IMG/VR virus record: IMGVR_UViG_3300030450_001995 | Span: 1 to 20,523 of that record | Origin: a virus | Direction: 5' to 3' (one strand) | DNA: 20,523 nucleotides | Shown here: positions 9,901 to 17,736 of the stretch, piece after piece | Position numbering within the stretch: position 1 is the stretch's first letter | Layout: each line of letters starts with the position of its first letter | Position numbers and translations under genes: made by a program | The notes under the pieces: model-generated | What the model saw: the letters and a program-made list of their open reading frames with translations, nothing else | What the model was told of the DNA's origin: nothing | Database searches by the model: none

Positions 9901-11762
9901 ATGAAATAAATAAATTTATCAACAAACATAAGATGGCAATACTTGAGTGGTATGCACAAAATGGAAATAAAAAACTTGATGATTTAACAAAAAGATTTTT
10001 AATTCATGCAAAGAAACAAGCTAAGTTTTCAACCTTTACACAAGAAATAGATACTACTGGCCCGTTTGGAGGTATTTCTAAATACGCTGATGATAAAGCA
10101 AATCAATTTCCTTTATTGAGATTTATGCTTTCTTTTACAAGAACTCCTACAAACTTAAAAGAAGCTAATTACAGAAACAACCCTTTGTTTGTACCAATAG
10201 TTAATCCTGTTAGTATGCAACCAGTAACTTTTAATAAAGCTGCAAATTTTATTAGTGGTGGTCGTATTAAAGAAATACCAGCTATAGGTGGTAGAAATCT
10301 TAACCCTATGAGTGAAATCTTTATACCGCAATTATCAAAACAGTTAAATAGTCCAGATCCAAAAATAAGAGCCTTAGCTATTGGAGATATTAACCATGCA
10401 ATATCTGTAGTAACAACTATTGGAGGTTTTGCTGTAGGAGCAAACTTATTAATGCAAGATCCTACATTTATACCACCTATAATTCTTACAGGTGGTGGTC
10501 CTGATTTTGGTAAAACAGAAGGAAAAAATATGTGGATTAATAAATATAAAAATGGTTGGCGACCATACAGTATTGGTAGATTACAGTATGACGAAAATGG
10601 AGAACCAAAAATAGGTGAAGATGGCAAACCTGTTTACAGATACGACTCATACGAAGGTTGGTTAGAACCTCTTGCTGGCAGTATAAAAACTATTGTTGAT
10701 GTTACAAACTCTTTAGGTATGTTTAATGGTAAACCCTATGACGATTTAACAACAGGTTTAGTTGTATCTGTTTTACAAAATATGTATAACGATTCATGGA
10801 CATCACAGTTTGAAGAGTTTATAAATATATTTCGTGATGCTACAGCTCCTACAGACTCTAGTGGTGATGCTGTTAAAAACTACAGAGTGAGAAAAGTAGG
10901 AGATTTTGTAGGTAGGCAAATTGCTTCTCGTCTACCTTTTTCTGGTTTGGTATCAGATTTGAGAAGATACCCAAATGACATATTAAGAGTGATGGGATTT
11001 AGTCATAAAGAAATAAAAGAAATAAAAGGTAATGTTTTTGGTTTTAGAGCAAATCAACAACGACCAGATACAAAAGTAAGGGCAGGTGATATTTTGACAA
11101 CAGGAGACCCTACTGACCCACAATATGAAAAAAGTGGAGACTTTGCTATTATAAATCGTTCTATTCTTAATCAATTTAAAGCAAAATATGGAATAGGACC
11201 TGATATACCATTTGATGTAGAACATATAACAAATGAACCAATCGAATATCCAAACAGGATAGGAGGTAATGTATTTGGTATAAGTGTTACAAGCAAAAGC
11301 AAGAATCAACCTATATGGACAGCACTAGCACAAATAGGAAGAAGAATACAAGAACCTAGTGAATTTATAACAGGTGACTTTAGTAAAGAAGATTTTGTAC
11401 CAATAAGATTAGATACAAATAGCTACAATGGTTTAAAAATAAGAATCAATACTTTAGAAGTTGATGTTGGATATGGAGAAGGAACTATACTTGAAAGTAT
11501 GAATAGCTATTTAAAATCAGATGATTACAAATCAAATAGAGATATTATTGAAGAAGAAGGTTTGAATAGTCAGGCAGGTGCAATAGCAGCTAACGCTATC
11601 TTTGCAGAACTTACATACATAAATAAAACTTATATTGGAATAGCAGAGCAAGAATATATTGATAATAACTTTTCATCAAATGAACAAGAACGTATAATGG
11701 ATTATAAGTCTGGTATTCAAATAGATTACTCTGACAAATATTTAAGAAATCTATCTAACTAA
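6939..11762 (+). CDS. Internal core protein (T7 gp16-like), large ejection protein
   Basis: The 1607-aa product is in the gp16 position (T7 gp16, 1318 aa). It is expected to be ejected and to span the inner membrane. The first 110 residues are acidic and rich in D/N, with no lysozyme-like E-S-x-x-xx-x-x-S pattern typical of the T7 gp16 transglycosylase. A hydrophobic G/A-rich segment lies at about 213-258 and another at about 1154-1182, both candidates for membrane insertion. Residues about 449-553 look like a separate compact domain (begins GDFVLPKG). Residues about 1040-1130 contain F-P-L-L-R-F and R-T-P-T-N-L, and about 1200 N-G-W-R-P-Y-S-I, which I associate with large phage ejection proteins. 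The start ATG lies one base after the gp15-like stop. Confidence 0.8.
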   Translation: MAEEKKDNTAQVPESIALDPFDNTFIKFDNNVAYEPETTGGNNTQVNSYFDWNQDISMKDTYNSLFKDDEFTMFNDDDESDDGGNFSFYKENMFDPSQELTSLYLQAEGNTEKAKEQINSHISDGVLNFIGYKEYILRNMKRPKQRIEAQNIFEKHTGIRFWDFLNDGIPLNVVDSEEFQDGLNKVIAEYDAKGIEWEIPNRNNLKPWVRQVQGLGLEIGGGLATDIATAPLLGMGPWGIATNIIVNFSVGWELNVASQKARLGDKAKIGFGGQINYGEAFAAAVVQSIPFGSTAKGWKGIRQSGLFGGTLAGTELTIRKLIDEKKFPSIQEYLTAIGLGGTFGATFKGTMNQFEKYLNKFADKSADEINSLITKNDKKKLDKIFSVLNKFKKAVDDNPTKKANVDGDDIDTSKIKMVEGQVEPEVKNLDESIDNKTKTKFNIGEVNIGDFVLPKGFVKMSPRYGNVVLNFNSDIDKVAYILRSQRFLKKKPTETQIRTQERLTKLLEDQGISVNTVRKHGDNIHEKIKNIVKEKTGSFKALGEGTVGLKIDVPTDQAFVKANSKDFTAPDLGDKNLNPTQTVLLKYVDEPNITNFKNLVKALKSKGWSSLESETDQETLIKALGLFDPEQKDFAKKIIDLSKTKLIESEAQKIENFHAITKTKEVNAALAITAVMSAENLNNANNAYLKALNSKNPENIEIAIVDLANKIDDMKKWLTNYLVPASRAGQTLEKLKIKVKKDMGGKTAAEYMADETPKAKTLNEEKFANTLDEVAFSAEDLKKDLSRNLELAKQTGDYSELYRIGKMIQVAEGEPETLFGLTKVNAFKLQDENPFNKGMRVVNEIGINGMLFRFGTNTANFISATLNTYYRQLKLFYGARNPEAFEAAMRHLAALHSNYHFMRTAYKKSMKLEDNFINIGNRKFENKFAIKTDAGGASGAIINNTGRAVRFSGRNMTATDAMVQAPNLIADVTYMAFIEAKRQGLQGDEINKFINKHKMAILEWYAQNGNKKLDDLTKRFLIHAKKQAKFSTFTQEIDTTGPFGGISKYADDKANQFPLLRFMLSFTRTPTNLKEANYRNNPLFVPIVNPVSMQPVTFNKAANFISGGRIKEIPAIGGRNLNPMSEIFIPQLSKQLNSPDPKIRALAIGDINHAISVVTTIGGFAVGANLLMQDPTFIPPIILTGGGPDFGKTEGKNMWINKYKNGWRPYSIGRLQYDENGEPKIGEDGKPVYRYDSYEGWLEPLAGSIKTIVDVTNSLGMFNGKPYDDLTTGLVVSVLQNMYNDSWTSQFEEFINIFRDATAPTDSSGDAVKNYRVRKVGDFVGRQIASRLPFSGLVSDLRRYPNDILRVMGFSHKEIKEIKGNVFGFRANQQRPDTKVRAGDILTTGDPTDPQYEKSGDFAIINRSILNQFKAKYGIGPDIPFDVEHITNEPIEYPNRIGGNVFGISVTSKSKNQPIWTALAQIGRRIQEPSEFITGDFSKEDFVPIRLDTNSYNGLKIRINTLEVDVGYGEGTILESMNSYLKSDDYKSNRDIIEEEGLNSQAGAIAANAIFAELTYINKTYIGIAEQEYIDNNFSSNEQERIMDYKSGIQIDYSDKYLRNLSN

Positions 11763-11764
11763 TC

Positions 11765-14700
11765 ATGGCTACTAACACCACAGCGACAGCAACTACACAT
11801 ACTGGTAATGGTAGTACCAATAACTTTGCAATATCTTTTTCGTTCTTAGCCAATAATGAAGTAGATGTAACAGTAGCAGGTGTCTTAAAAACATTAGATA
11901 CTCATTACACAATTAGTGGATCAACAGTTACCTTTACTTCTGGTAACACCCCTGCTAATGGTGCTGCTGTTAAGTTTCAAAGAGATACAAATATAAGTGC
12001 AAAGAAAGTAGATTTTCAAGATGGTAGCGTTTTAACAGAAACAGATTTAGATACAAATAGCGATCAGGTATTATTTGCTCAACAAGAGATTACAGATAAG
12101 TTAGGTGGTATTGAAGAAGGTGCAACAGCAGACCAGACAGCAGCAGAGATTAGAACATTAGTAGAAAGTGCTAGTGATAGTAATGTCTTTACTGACGCAG
12201 ATCATTCTAAGTTAAATGCAATAGAAGCTGGTGCAACAGCAGACCAGACTGCTAGTGAGATAAGAACACTTGTAGAGAGTGCTAGTGATAGCAACGTGTT
12301 TACTGATGCAGACCATACTAAATTGAATGGTATAGAAGCTAGTGCAACTGCTGATCAAACTGCTGCTGAGATAAGAACCTTAGTAGAATCAGCTTCAGAC
12401 TCTAATGTATTTACAGACGCAGATCATACAAAACTAAATGGTATTGAAACAGGTGCTACCGCAGATCAAACAGTATCAGAAATAAAAAGTCTTATAGCTG
12501 GTAGTCCTCTAGATGCTAGTCATTTAGCAGCAAATTCAGTTGATAGTAGTGAACTGGTAGATGGAAGTATAGACACTTCTCACTTATCTGCTGACTGCGT
12601 AGATGGTACAAAGATAGCTGACAATGCTATTGGGTCAGAACATCTACAGGCAAACTCAGTCACTACTTCTGAAATAGCAGATGCAGAACTAACAACACTA
12701 GCTGGTATGCAATCAGCTACAGCTTCTAAATTAGCTGATAGCACCGCCCTTACTTCTGATATTGCAGATCTAAACCAGTTAGATGGCATGGCAAAGCAGA
12801 CCACCATAACTGATGATGATACAAAGTTTCCTACCTCTGGTGCTGTTGTAGATTTTGTAGCTGCACAAATAGCACCTCTTGGTGGATTAGAAGTTGTAGC
12901 TACAGATGCAGCATTTCCAAATACACAACCTAGTGCTGGTGTAGTTATATCTATATCTGACGCTGGTGGAGTTGCATTTAATGGTTCTGGAACAAGCACT
13001 ACAGCTAGAACTATAGGTGGGTCAACAGTAACTATTAATAATGCACCTTCTAGTTTAAATAACGAAACACTTGTAGCTGGTGTAGGTTTGATGGTTAGCT
13101 CTACAGGATCAGGGCAAATATATAATTATCACAAGATACTAGGTAAAGAAGATGACATAAAACAATTATCTGATGATATAAACGATTTTAATGCTAGGTA
13201 TAGAGTAGGTTCTAGTAACCCTACTTCTGCTTTAGATGCTGGTGATTTATTTTTTAATACTTCTACTTCAAAATTATTAGTTTATAACGCAACTAATAGT
13301 GCATGGGAAGAAGCACAAAGTATTGGTAACTTCTTTATCTCTACACTTAGCCCTGCATTTGATGGGTCAACACAAGATTTTACAATTACAAATGCACCAG
13401 CAAATGCACAGCAAATAGTATTAAGCATTAATGGTGTTGTACAGAAACCTAATAGTGGTACATCTACACCATCAGAAGGATTTGCTTTATCAGGCAGCAC
13501 AGTTAAATTAGCTGCTGCACCTGCAAGTGGATCAGATTACTTTGCAATAGTTCTTGGTTCTACAGTAAACATTGGTACTCCAAGTAACAATACAGTCACA
13601 AGTGCTATTCTTCAAAACGGATCAGTTACTACAGCTAAAATTGGTGATGACCAAGTAACTGCTGCAAAGATTTCTAATAACGAAGATTTTACTATCAATA
13701 GTGTAACTGTAGGTAAAGGTGCAAATTCTGTTGCTGGTAACACAGTTCTTGGAGAAAGTGCTTTAGATGCTTCTGTTTCTGGTGGAAATAATACTGCCAT
13801 AGGTAATGGGGCTTTAGGTGCAAATACTTCTGGAAGTGAGAATACTGCGGTTGGTAAAATTGCGGCAACATCACTTACAACTGGATCAGTAAATGTAGCT
13901 GTAGGTTATGCTGCTTTAGATAATAATACAACTGGAAGTGCCAATGTTGCCGTTGGAGATAATGCTTTGGGAGCTAATACAACAGCAGACAACAATACAG
14001 CAGTTGGTCGTAAATCATTATTTGTAAACACAACTGGTTCTAACAACACCGCAGTAGGAGCTTTAGCTTTAGATGCTAATACTACTGCTAGTAATATAAC
14101 TGCTGTTGGATACGGATCTTTATCAGGCAACACAACTGGAGATAATAATGTTGCAGTAGGTGCTTCCAGTTTAAATTCAAATACTACAGGTGCAGATAAT
14201 ACTGCTGTAGGTCTTAGTGCTGCTCAAACTAATACAACAGGGTATCATTTGGTTGCGATAGGAAGAAATGCCTTAGCAGGAAACACTACAGGATATCAAA
14301 ATATTGCTATAGGTAGAGCTTGTATGGAATCTAATACAACAGGAAACAGCAATACTGCCATTGGTCAACACGCATTACTTTTAAACACAACTGGAACGCA
14401 AAATGTAGCTGTAGGAGCAAGTGCATTAGACGCAAATACTACAGCATCAAATAATACTGCTGTAGGACATGAGGCTTTATCAGCAAACACAACTGGAACT
14501 AATAATACCGCCATCGGTGCATTTACTGCTATAACTCAAACAACCCATCATGGTTGTACTTGGGTTGGGAATGAAGCTGGTAGAAATAATACTGCTAGTG
14601 ATAATGTCGGTATAGGTTCTGGTGCTTTGTATGCGAATACCACAGGAACATTTAACTGTGCGGTAGGTCCCGGACAATATGGTGTTACACAAGGTCCACT

Positions 14701-15811
14701 TGGAGCCAATACGACAGGAAATTTTAATACAGCACTTGGTTTAAAAGCATTGCTGGCTAATACTACTGCATCTAGTAATACCGCAATAGGTTCTAGTGCC
14801 ATGATTTCAAACACAACAGGAGGATTTAATACTGCTGTAGGAGCTACTGCCTTAGATGCAAATACTACAGCTAATAATAATACTGCGATTGGATATGGTT
14901 CTTTAAGTGGAAATACTACAGGAGATAAAAATACTGCTGTAGGTCAAGGTTCTATGCTGAATAACACAACAGGACATTCTTCAACTGCTATAGGTAAAGA
15001 CTGTTTAGTATCAAATACAACTGGAAATTATAATACAGCAATCGGACTTCAAGCTTTAGATGCAAATACTACTGCTGGTTTTAACGTAGCTATTGGGTCT
15101 GGTGCTTTAGGAGCAGTTAATACAAATGCAAATACAGCAGTTGGTCATAATGCAGCACACAGCGCAACTACTGCAGATAATCAAGTTTGCATAGGTACTG
15201 ACGCTGGTCAAAATATAACAACTGGCCCTGCTAATGTTATTGTTGGCCGTAGTGCTGGTAAAAACATTACAACAAGTGAACGTAATGTTTTGATAGGTTA
15301 TCAAGCTGGAGATAGTATTACAACAGGTGAAGGAAGAAATATTATTATTGGAGATGATTCAGAGCTTGCTGGTAATACTAATAACCGAGAAATAGTTATT
15401 GGACATAACCACACAGGTAATGGTAGTGGTACTGCTACGATTAGAGGAAACAACGGAGTATATAACTCAGGTAATACTACTGCTTGGAATACAACATCTG
15501 ATGAAAGAATTAAAAAGAATATAGTTGATAATAATACTGGTCTAGATATTCTTAATCAAATACAAGTTCGTAATTTTGAATATAGAACTGAAGAAGAGAT
15601 AGTTGATTTTGATAATCCAAAAGCAGCTGTTGTTGAAAAAGAAGGAAAACAGATTGGTGTAATTGCACAAGAATTAGAAAAAATATTACCAGAGTGTGTT
15701 ACAACTCAATCAACTGGAGTTAAAACAGTTAACTCTGATAATTTAACTTGGTACTTAATAAACGCAATCAAAGAACTATCCGCAAAAGTCACAGCCCTCG
15801 AAGCAGGGTAA
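11765..15811 (+). CDS. Tail fibre protein with T7-type N-terminus, beta-repeat stalk and S74 self-cleaving chaperone
   Basis: This 1348-aa fibre sits in the gp17 position. Residues 1 to about 113 match the T7 tail-fibre N-terminal domain that binds the tail (TGNGSTNNFAISFSFL, then FQRDT and LTETDLDTNSDQ). Residues 119-246 are 37-residue repeats. Residues about 247-310 are short A-N-S-V-x-S-S-E-L type repeats. About 483-640 hold a GDLFFNT-type segment and a beta-rich part with INGVVQKP. Residues 659-1224 are about 33 copies of a 17-residue NTAVGxxALxxNTTGxx repeat, probably a trimeric beta-roll stalk. Residues 1245-1348 are an S74 intramolecular chaperone (S1245-DERIKKNI, later GVIAQELEKILPE). 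Known S74 domains cleave themselves before this Ser after trimer folding, so cleavage between T1244 and S1245 is predicted. The ATG lies 2 nt after the gp16-like stop. Confidence 0.92.
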   Translation: MATNTTATATTHTGNGSTNNFAISFSFLANNEVDVTVAGVLKTLDTHYTISGSTVTFTSGNTPANGAAVKFQRDTNISAKKVDFQDGSVLTETDLDTNSDQVLFAQQEITDKLGGIEEGATADQTAAEIRTLVESASDSNVFTDADHSKLNAIEAGATADQTASEIRTLVESASDSNVFTDADHTKLNGIEASATADQTAAEIRTLVESASDSNVFTDADHTKLNGIETGATADQTVSEIKSLIAGSPLDASHLAANSVDSSELVDGSIDTSHLSADCVDGTKIADNAIGSEHLQANSVTTSEIADAELTTLAGMQSATASKLADSTALTSDIADLNQLDGMAKQTTITDDDTKFPTSGAVVDFVAAQIAPLGGLEVVATDAAFPNTQPSAGVVISISDAGGVAFNGSGTSTTARTIGGSTVTINNAPSSLNNETLVAGVGLMVSSTGSGQIYNYHKILGKEDDIKQLSDDINDFNARYRVGSSNPTSALDAGDLFFNTSTSKLLVYNATNSAWEEAQSIGNFFISTLSPAFDGSTQDFTITNAPANAQQIVLSINGVVQKPNSGTSTPSEGFALSGSTVKLAAAPASGSDYFAIVLGSTVNIGTPSNNTVTSAILQNGSVTTAKIGDDQVTAAKISNNEDFTINSVTVGKGANSVAGNTVLGESALDASVSGGNNTAIGNGALGANTSGSENTAVGKIAATSLTTGSVNVAVGYAALDNNTTGSANVAVGDNALGANTTADNNTAVGRKSLFVNTTGSNNTAVGALALDANTTASNITAVGYGSLSGNTTGDNNVAVGASSLNSNTTGADNTAVGLSAAQTNTTGYHLVAIGRNALAGNTTGYQNIAIGRACMESNTTGNSNTAIGQHALLLNTTGTQNVAVGASALDANTTASNNTAVGHEALSANTTGTNNTAIGAFTAITQTTHHGCTWVGNEAGRNNTASDNVGIGSGALYANTTGTFNCAVGPGQYGVTQGPLGANTTGNFNTALGLKALLANTTASSNTAIGSSAMISNTTGGFNTAVGATALDANTTANNNTAIGYGSLSGNTTGDKNTAVGQGSMLNNTTGHSSTAIGKDCLVSNTTGNYNTAIGLQALDANTTAGFNVAIGSGALGAVNTNANTAVGHNAAHSATTADNQVCIGTDAGQNITTGPANVIVGRSAGKNITTSERNVLIGYQAGDSITTGEGRNIIIGDDSELAGNTNNREIVIGHNHTGNGSGTATIRGNNGVYNSGNTTAWNTTSDERIKKNIVDNNTGLDILNQIQVRNFEYRTEEEIVDFDNPKAAVVEKEGKQIGVIAQELEKILPECVTTQSTGVKTVNSDNLTWYLINAIKELSAKVTALEAG
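12119..12502 (+). repeat. 111-bp (37-codon) tandem repeat in the tail fibre gene
   Basis: Three full copies (12119-12229, 12230-12340, 12341-12451) and a partial fourth (12452-12502) encode the unit beginning GATADQTAAEIRTLVE and ending KLNGIEA. The protein copies are nearly identical, while the DNA copies differ at many synonymous sites, so the array is held by protein selection rather than recent duplication. I recall the same repeat from many marine phage fibres (memory, unchecked). It probably forms a helical or coiled segment just after the tail-attachment domain. Confidence 0.9.
13739..15436 (+). repeat. Array of about 33 x 51-bp (17-codon) NTAVG/NTTG repeats in the tail fibre gene
   Basis: The consensus unit is NTAVGxxALxxNTTGxx. 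I counted 33 units over residues 659-1224. Most are exactly 17 residues; unit 19 (starting NCAVG) is 24 residues because of an insertion, and units 17, 27, 31 and 33 are 16 or 18. The pattern resembles YadA-type head repeats (NxAxG), which fold as a trimeric left-handed beta-roll. Units 7-8 and 22-23 share ALDANTTA followed by YGSLSGNTTGD, suggesting an old block duplication 15 units apart. Confidence 0.92.
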
Positions 15812-15835
15812 ACTAAAAGTAACCTAATTTTTATT

Positions 15836-16087
15836 ATGGAAGAAAAAACCGCAGATGAAATAGCAGCAATCTTTAAAGCTGCTGGCGATAGCGTAACAGT
15901 TATCAACACAGCAAAGACATCAGATGAAACTGATGACGAGTTTAAAGACAAGATCAAACGGAATGTAGAGCATCTTGAAATTATTAAGGCTTATAAAAAA
16001 ACCGATGATACTACATCTATCTGGACTAGCGAAGATTTTACTGCTATAGATAAAGCTATAGTAGATGGTAAGAAAATTTATTCCTAA
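15836..16087 (+). CDS. Small protein between the two fibre genes (83 aa, unknown function)
   Basis: The protein is acidic at the N-terminus (MEEKTADEIAAIFKAAGD) with a helical middle (EHLEIIKAYKK) and a conserved-looking C-terminus (SIWTSEDFTAIDKAIVDGKKIY). It has no signal peptide, membrane helix or cysteine. It starts 24 nt after the long fibre gene and ends 6 nt before the second fibre gene, so a role in fibre assembly, as a chaperone or small virion part, is plausible from position only. Similar small proteins occur after fibre genes in marine phages as far as I remember, but no named domain is recognised. The ATG follows an A/T-rich leader with no Shine-Dalgarno. Confidence 0.8.
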   Translation: MEEKTADEIAAIFKAAGDSVTVINTAKTSDETDDEFKDKIKRNVEHLEIIKAYKKTDDTTSIWTSEDFTAIDKAIVDGKKIYS

Positions 16088-16093
16088 GTACCT

Positions 16094-17437
16094 ATGGCAT
16101 TAACACAAGTATCAACAGGTGGTGTCAAAGATGGCAGCTTGCTAAACGCAGATATAAATGCTAGTGCAGCAATAGCTAGAACAAAACTTGCAAACGTAGA
16201 TTTAGTTGATGACACATCACCACAGTTAGGTGGTACGTTAGATACTAATAATTACAATATTCACTTTAATGACAATGTTTCAGCTAGATTTGGAACAGAT
16301 CAAGATTTAGATATTTATCACTCAGGTAACTTTAATTTTATTGTTAATAATAATAGTAAAAACTTAGCAATACAAGCTAAAAGTGGAGAAAATGCGATTA
16401 TTACTATACCTGATGCCGAGGTACAATTATATCACGACAACAGTAAAAAGTTTGAGACAACTTCTACTGGCATAAATATCTCTGGATCCGTTCCAACTAT
16501 TACTTTATCTGATACTGATGGTAGCACTCCATATTCAACCATAACTGCTGGAGGAGGAGATTTAGTTTTTGACGCAGATCAAGGTAATGAAGAAGCAAAT
16601 ACTCTCATGTTATTTAGAGTTGATGACTCAGAACGTATGCGTATAAATTCATCTGGAAACGTAGGTATAGGATTAACTGATATAGCAGGTTTTGGTGGAA
16701 GTTATAAAGGAATTGATGTAGGCAGTAAAGGAAGTGGACTTGCAGGTAGAACAGATAATGTAACTATAGATTTAAGATCAAACACTTTTTATGATGGGTC
16801 TAACCACAAATATGGAGGAACGTCTACAACTGCTGGTCAATTAAGTGTTGGCGGTGCACAACTAACTTTTAGTAACGCACCAACCGGTACAGCAGGTGCA
16901 ACTGCAACCTTGACTCAAAGATTAAATATAGGAAATAACGGTGCAATATACGCAAGTAGTGGTGATACATCAAATGCAAGCCAAACTTTAAGGAAAACTG
17001 TTACAAATGCAGATAGTATTGATTATTTGCAATGCAGAAGTAGTAACAATTCATTGATGGCGAAAATTGGTGGTAATGGTGGTATTTCTAATTTCCAATC
17101 AAATGATGCTAACTTGTCAGATGAAACAATGAAAAAAAATATTGTCGATTGTGAAAGCATTATAGAAAAATTCAAACAATGGAAATTAAAAAAATTTAAT
17201 TACAATTTTGAAGCTGATGGAACCCCTTTAACTTATGGTGTAATTGCTCAAGAGGTTGAATCAATTCATTCTGATTTAGTTAATGCAGATTTTCCAGTTG
17301 ATGAAAGTGGTAAAGAAGTAATGAAAAAAACAGTTAAAGATCATCAATTAATGATGTTAGGTTTTAAGGCATTACAAGAAGCGATTGCAAAAATAGAAGT
17401 GTTGGAAACCAAAGTTGCAGCTTTAGAAACTGGTTAG
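16094..17437 (+). CDS. Second fibre/tail protein with S74 self-cleaving chaperone domain
   Basis: This 447-aa protein lacks the T7 tail-fibre N-terminus. It begins MALTQVSTGGVKDGSLLNADINASAAIARTKL-like (residues 1-32), a start often seen in phage fibres, followed by D-D-T-S-P-Q-L-G-G-x-L-D (near 38-49) and beta-rich sequence with repeated D-x-x-I-Y-H-S/L-Y-H-D turns. A collagen-like region is absent. Residues 342-447 form an S74 chaperone domain (S342-DETMKKNI, then YGVIAQEVESI), predicted to cleave before S342. The last residues, KVAALETG, mirror the KVTALEAG end of the upstream fibre, and both have heptad-like C-terminal helices. It may be a second receptor-binding protein or a short fibre attached to the first. 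Confidence 0.88.
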   Translation: MALTQVSTGGVKDGSLLNADINASAAIARTKLANVDLVDDTSPQLGGTLDTNNYNIHFNDNVSARFGTDQDLDIYHSGNFNFIVNNNSKNLAIQAKSGENAIITIPDAEVQLYHDNSKKFETTSTGINISGSVPTITLSDTDGSTPYSTITAGGGDLVFDADQGNEEANTLMLFRVDDSERMRINSSGNVGIGLTDIAGFGGSYKGIDVGSKGSGLAGRTDNVTIDLRSNTFYDGSNHKYGGTSTTAGQLSVGGAQLTFSNAPTGTAGATATLTQRLNIGNNGAIYASSGDTSNASQTLRKTVTNADSIDYLQCRSSNNSLMAKIGGNGGISNFQSNDANLSDETMKKNIVDCESIIEKFKQWKLKKFNYNFEADGTPLTYGVIAQEVESIHSDLVNADFPVDESGKEVMKKTVKDHQLMMLGFKALQEAIAKIEVLETKVAALETG

Positions 17438-17462
17438 TAATATTGGTTAACTTAATATAATT

Positions 17463-17621
17463 ATGTCAAAACCTACTCTTGAAGAACTGCAAGCAGAGTT
17501 ACAAAATGTTGTTAACAAACACAACCAAGCACAAGAAGTTGTCAAGCAATGTCAAACAAGGTTTACTGAATTAACAGCTATCATTAAAGATAGAACTACC
17601 CCTGAGTCAGATGCCACTTAA
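17463..17621 (+). CDS. Small helical protein (52 aa, unknown)
   Basis: The ORF runs from ATG at 17463 to TAA at 17619-17621. It encodes MSKPTLEELQAELQNVVNKH followed by a Q/V/K-rich stretch with one Cys (residue 30), ending ESDAT. The spacing of L/V residues suggests one long amphipathic or coiled-coil helix (about residues 5-43). It starts 25 nt after the second fibre gene behind an A/T-rich leader. Its end overlaps the next gene by 11 nt in another frame, an arrangement expected for translated genes. The function is unknown. Confidence 0.65.
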   Translation: MSKPTLEELQAELQNVVNKHNQAQEVVKQCQTRFTELTAIIKDRTTPESDAT

Positions 17622-17736
17622 AGGAAAACAGTACAAACTTGATGCTGATGGTGATAAGAAAATCACCAGAAAAGATTTTATGATTTTATCTAAAAACAGC
17701 AAGAAGAAAAAAAAGAATGGAAATAAATCTGCCTAA
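17611..17736 (+). CDS. 41-aa lysine-rich peptide with EF-hand-like calcium-binding loop
   Basis: The ORF reads MPLKGKQYKL then DADGDKKITRKD (residues 11-22), then FMILSKNSKKKKKNGNKSA. The 12-residue stretch matches the EF-hand loop: Asp at positions 1, 3 and 5, Gly at 4, Ile at 8, Thr at 9 and an acidic residue at 12, followed by Phe. The canonical Glu at position 12 is replaced by Asp, and only one loop is present. The C-terminus is strongly basic. It overlaps both neighbours (11 nt upstream, 20 nt downstream), consistent with translational coupling. Role unknown; a calcium-dependent fold or binding to virion or membrane is an inference. Confidence 0.7.
   Translation: MPLKGKQYKLDADGDKKITRKDFMILSKNSKKKKKNGNKSA

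Noticed and set aside
10169-10627. 152-codon minus-strand open frame opposite the gp16-like gene
   Set aside because: It is an antisense shadow of a recognisable conserved part of the gp16-like protein with an unusual Pro/Leu/Ile-rich composition and no supporting context.
12119-12502. Tandem 111-bp repeats considered as a CRISPR-like or recombination array
   Set aside because: They are in frame, code for a uniform 37-residue unit without spacers, and diverge at synonymous positions, so they are protein repeats.
12580-12999. Minus-strand open frames across the fibre gene (for example 139 codons here) and others opposite gp15, gp16 and gp12
   Set aside because: They lie wholly opposite well-supported genes, follow the repeat composition of those genes and show no signal peptide, motif or start context of their own.
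15794-15835. CCCT/AGGG hairpin at the end of the long fibre gene as a terminator
   Set aside because: The stem has only 4 bp (plus one G-T) and lies within the coding end; the nearest T-rich stretch is about 20 nt away, and the downstream genes need the same transcript.
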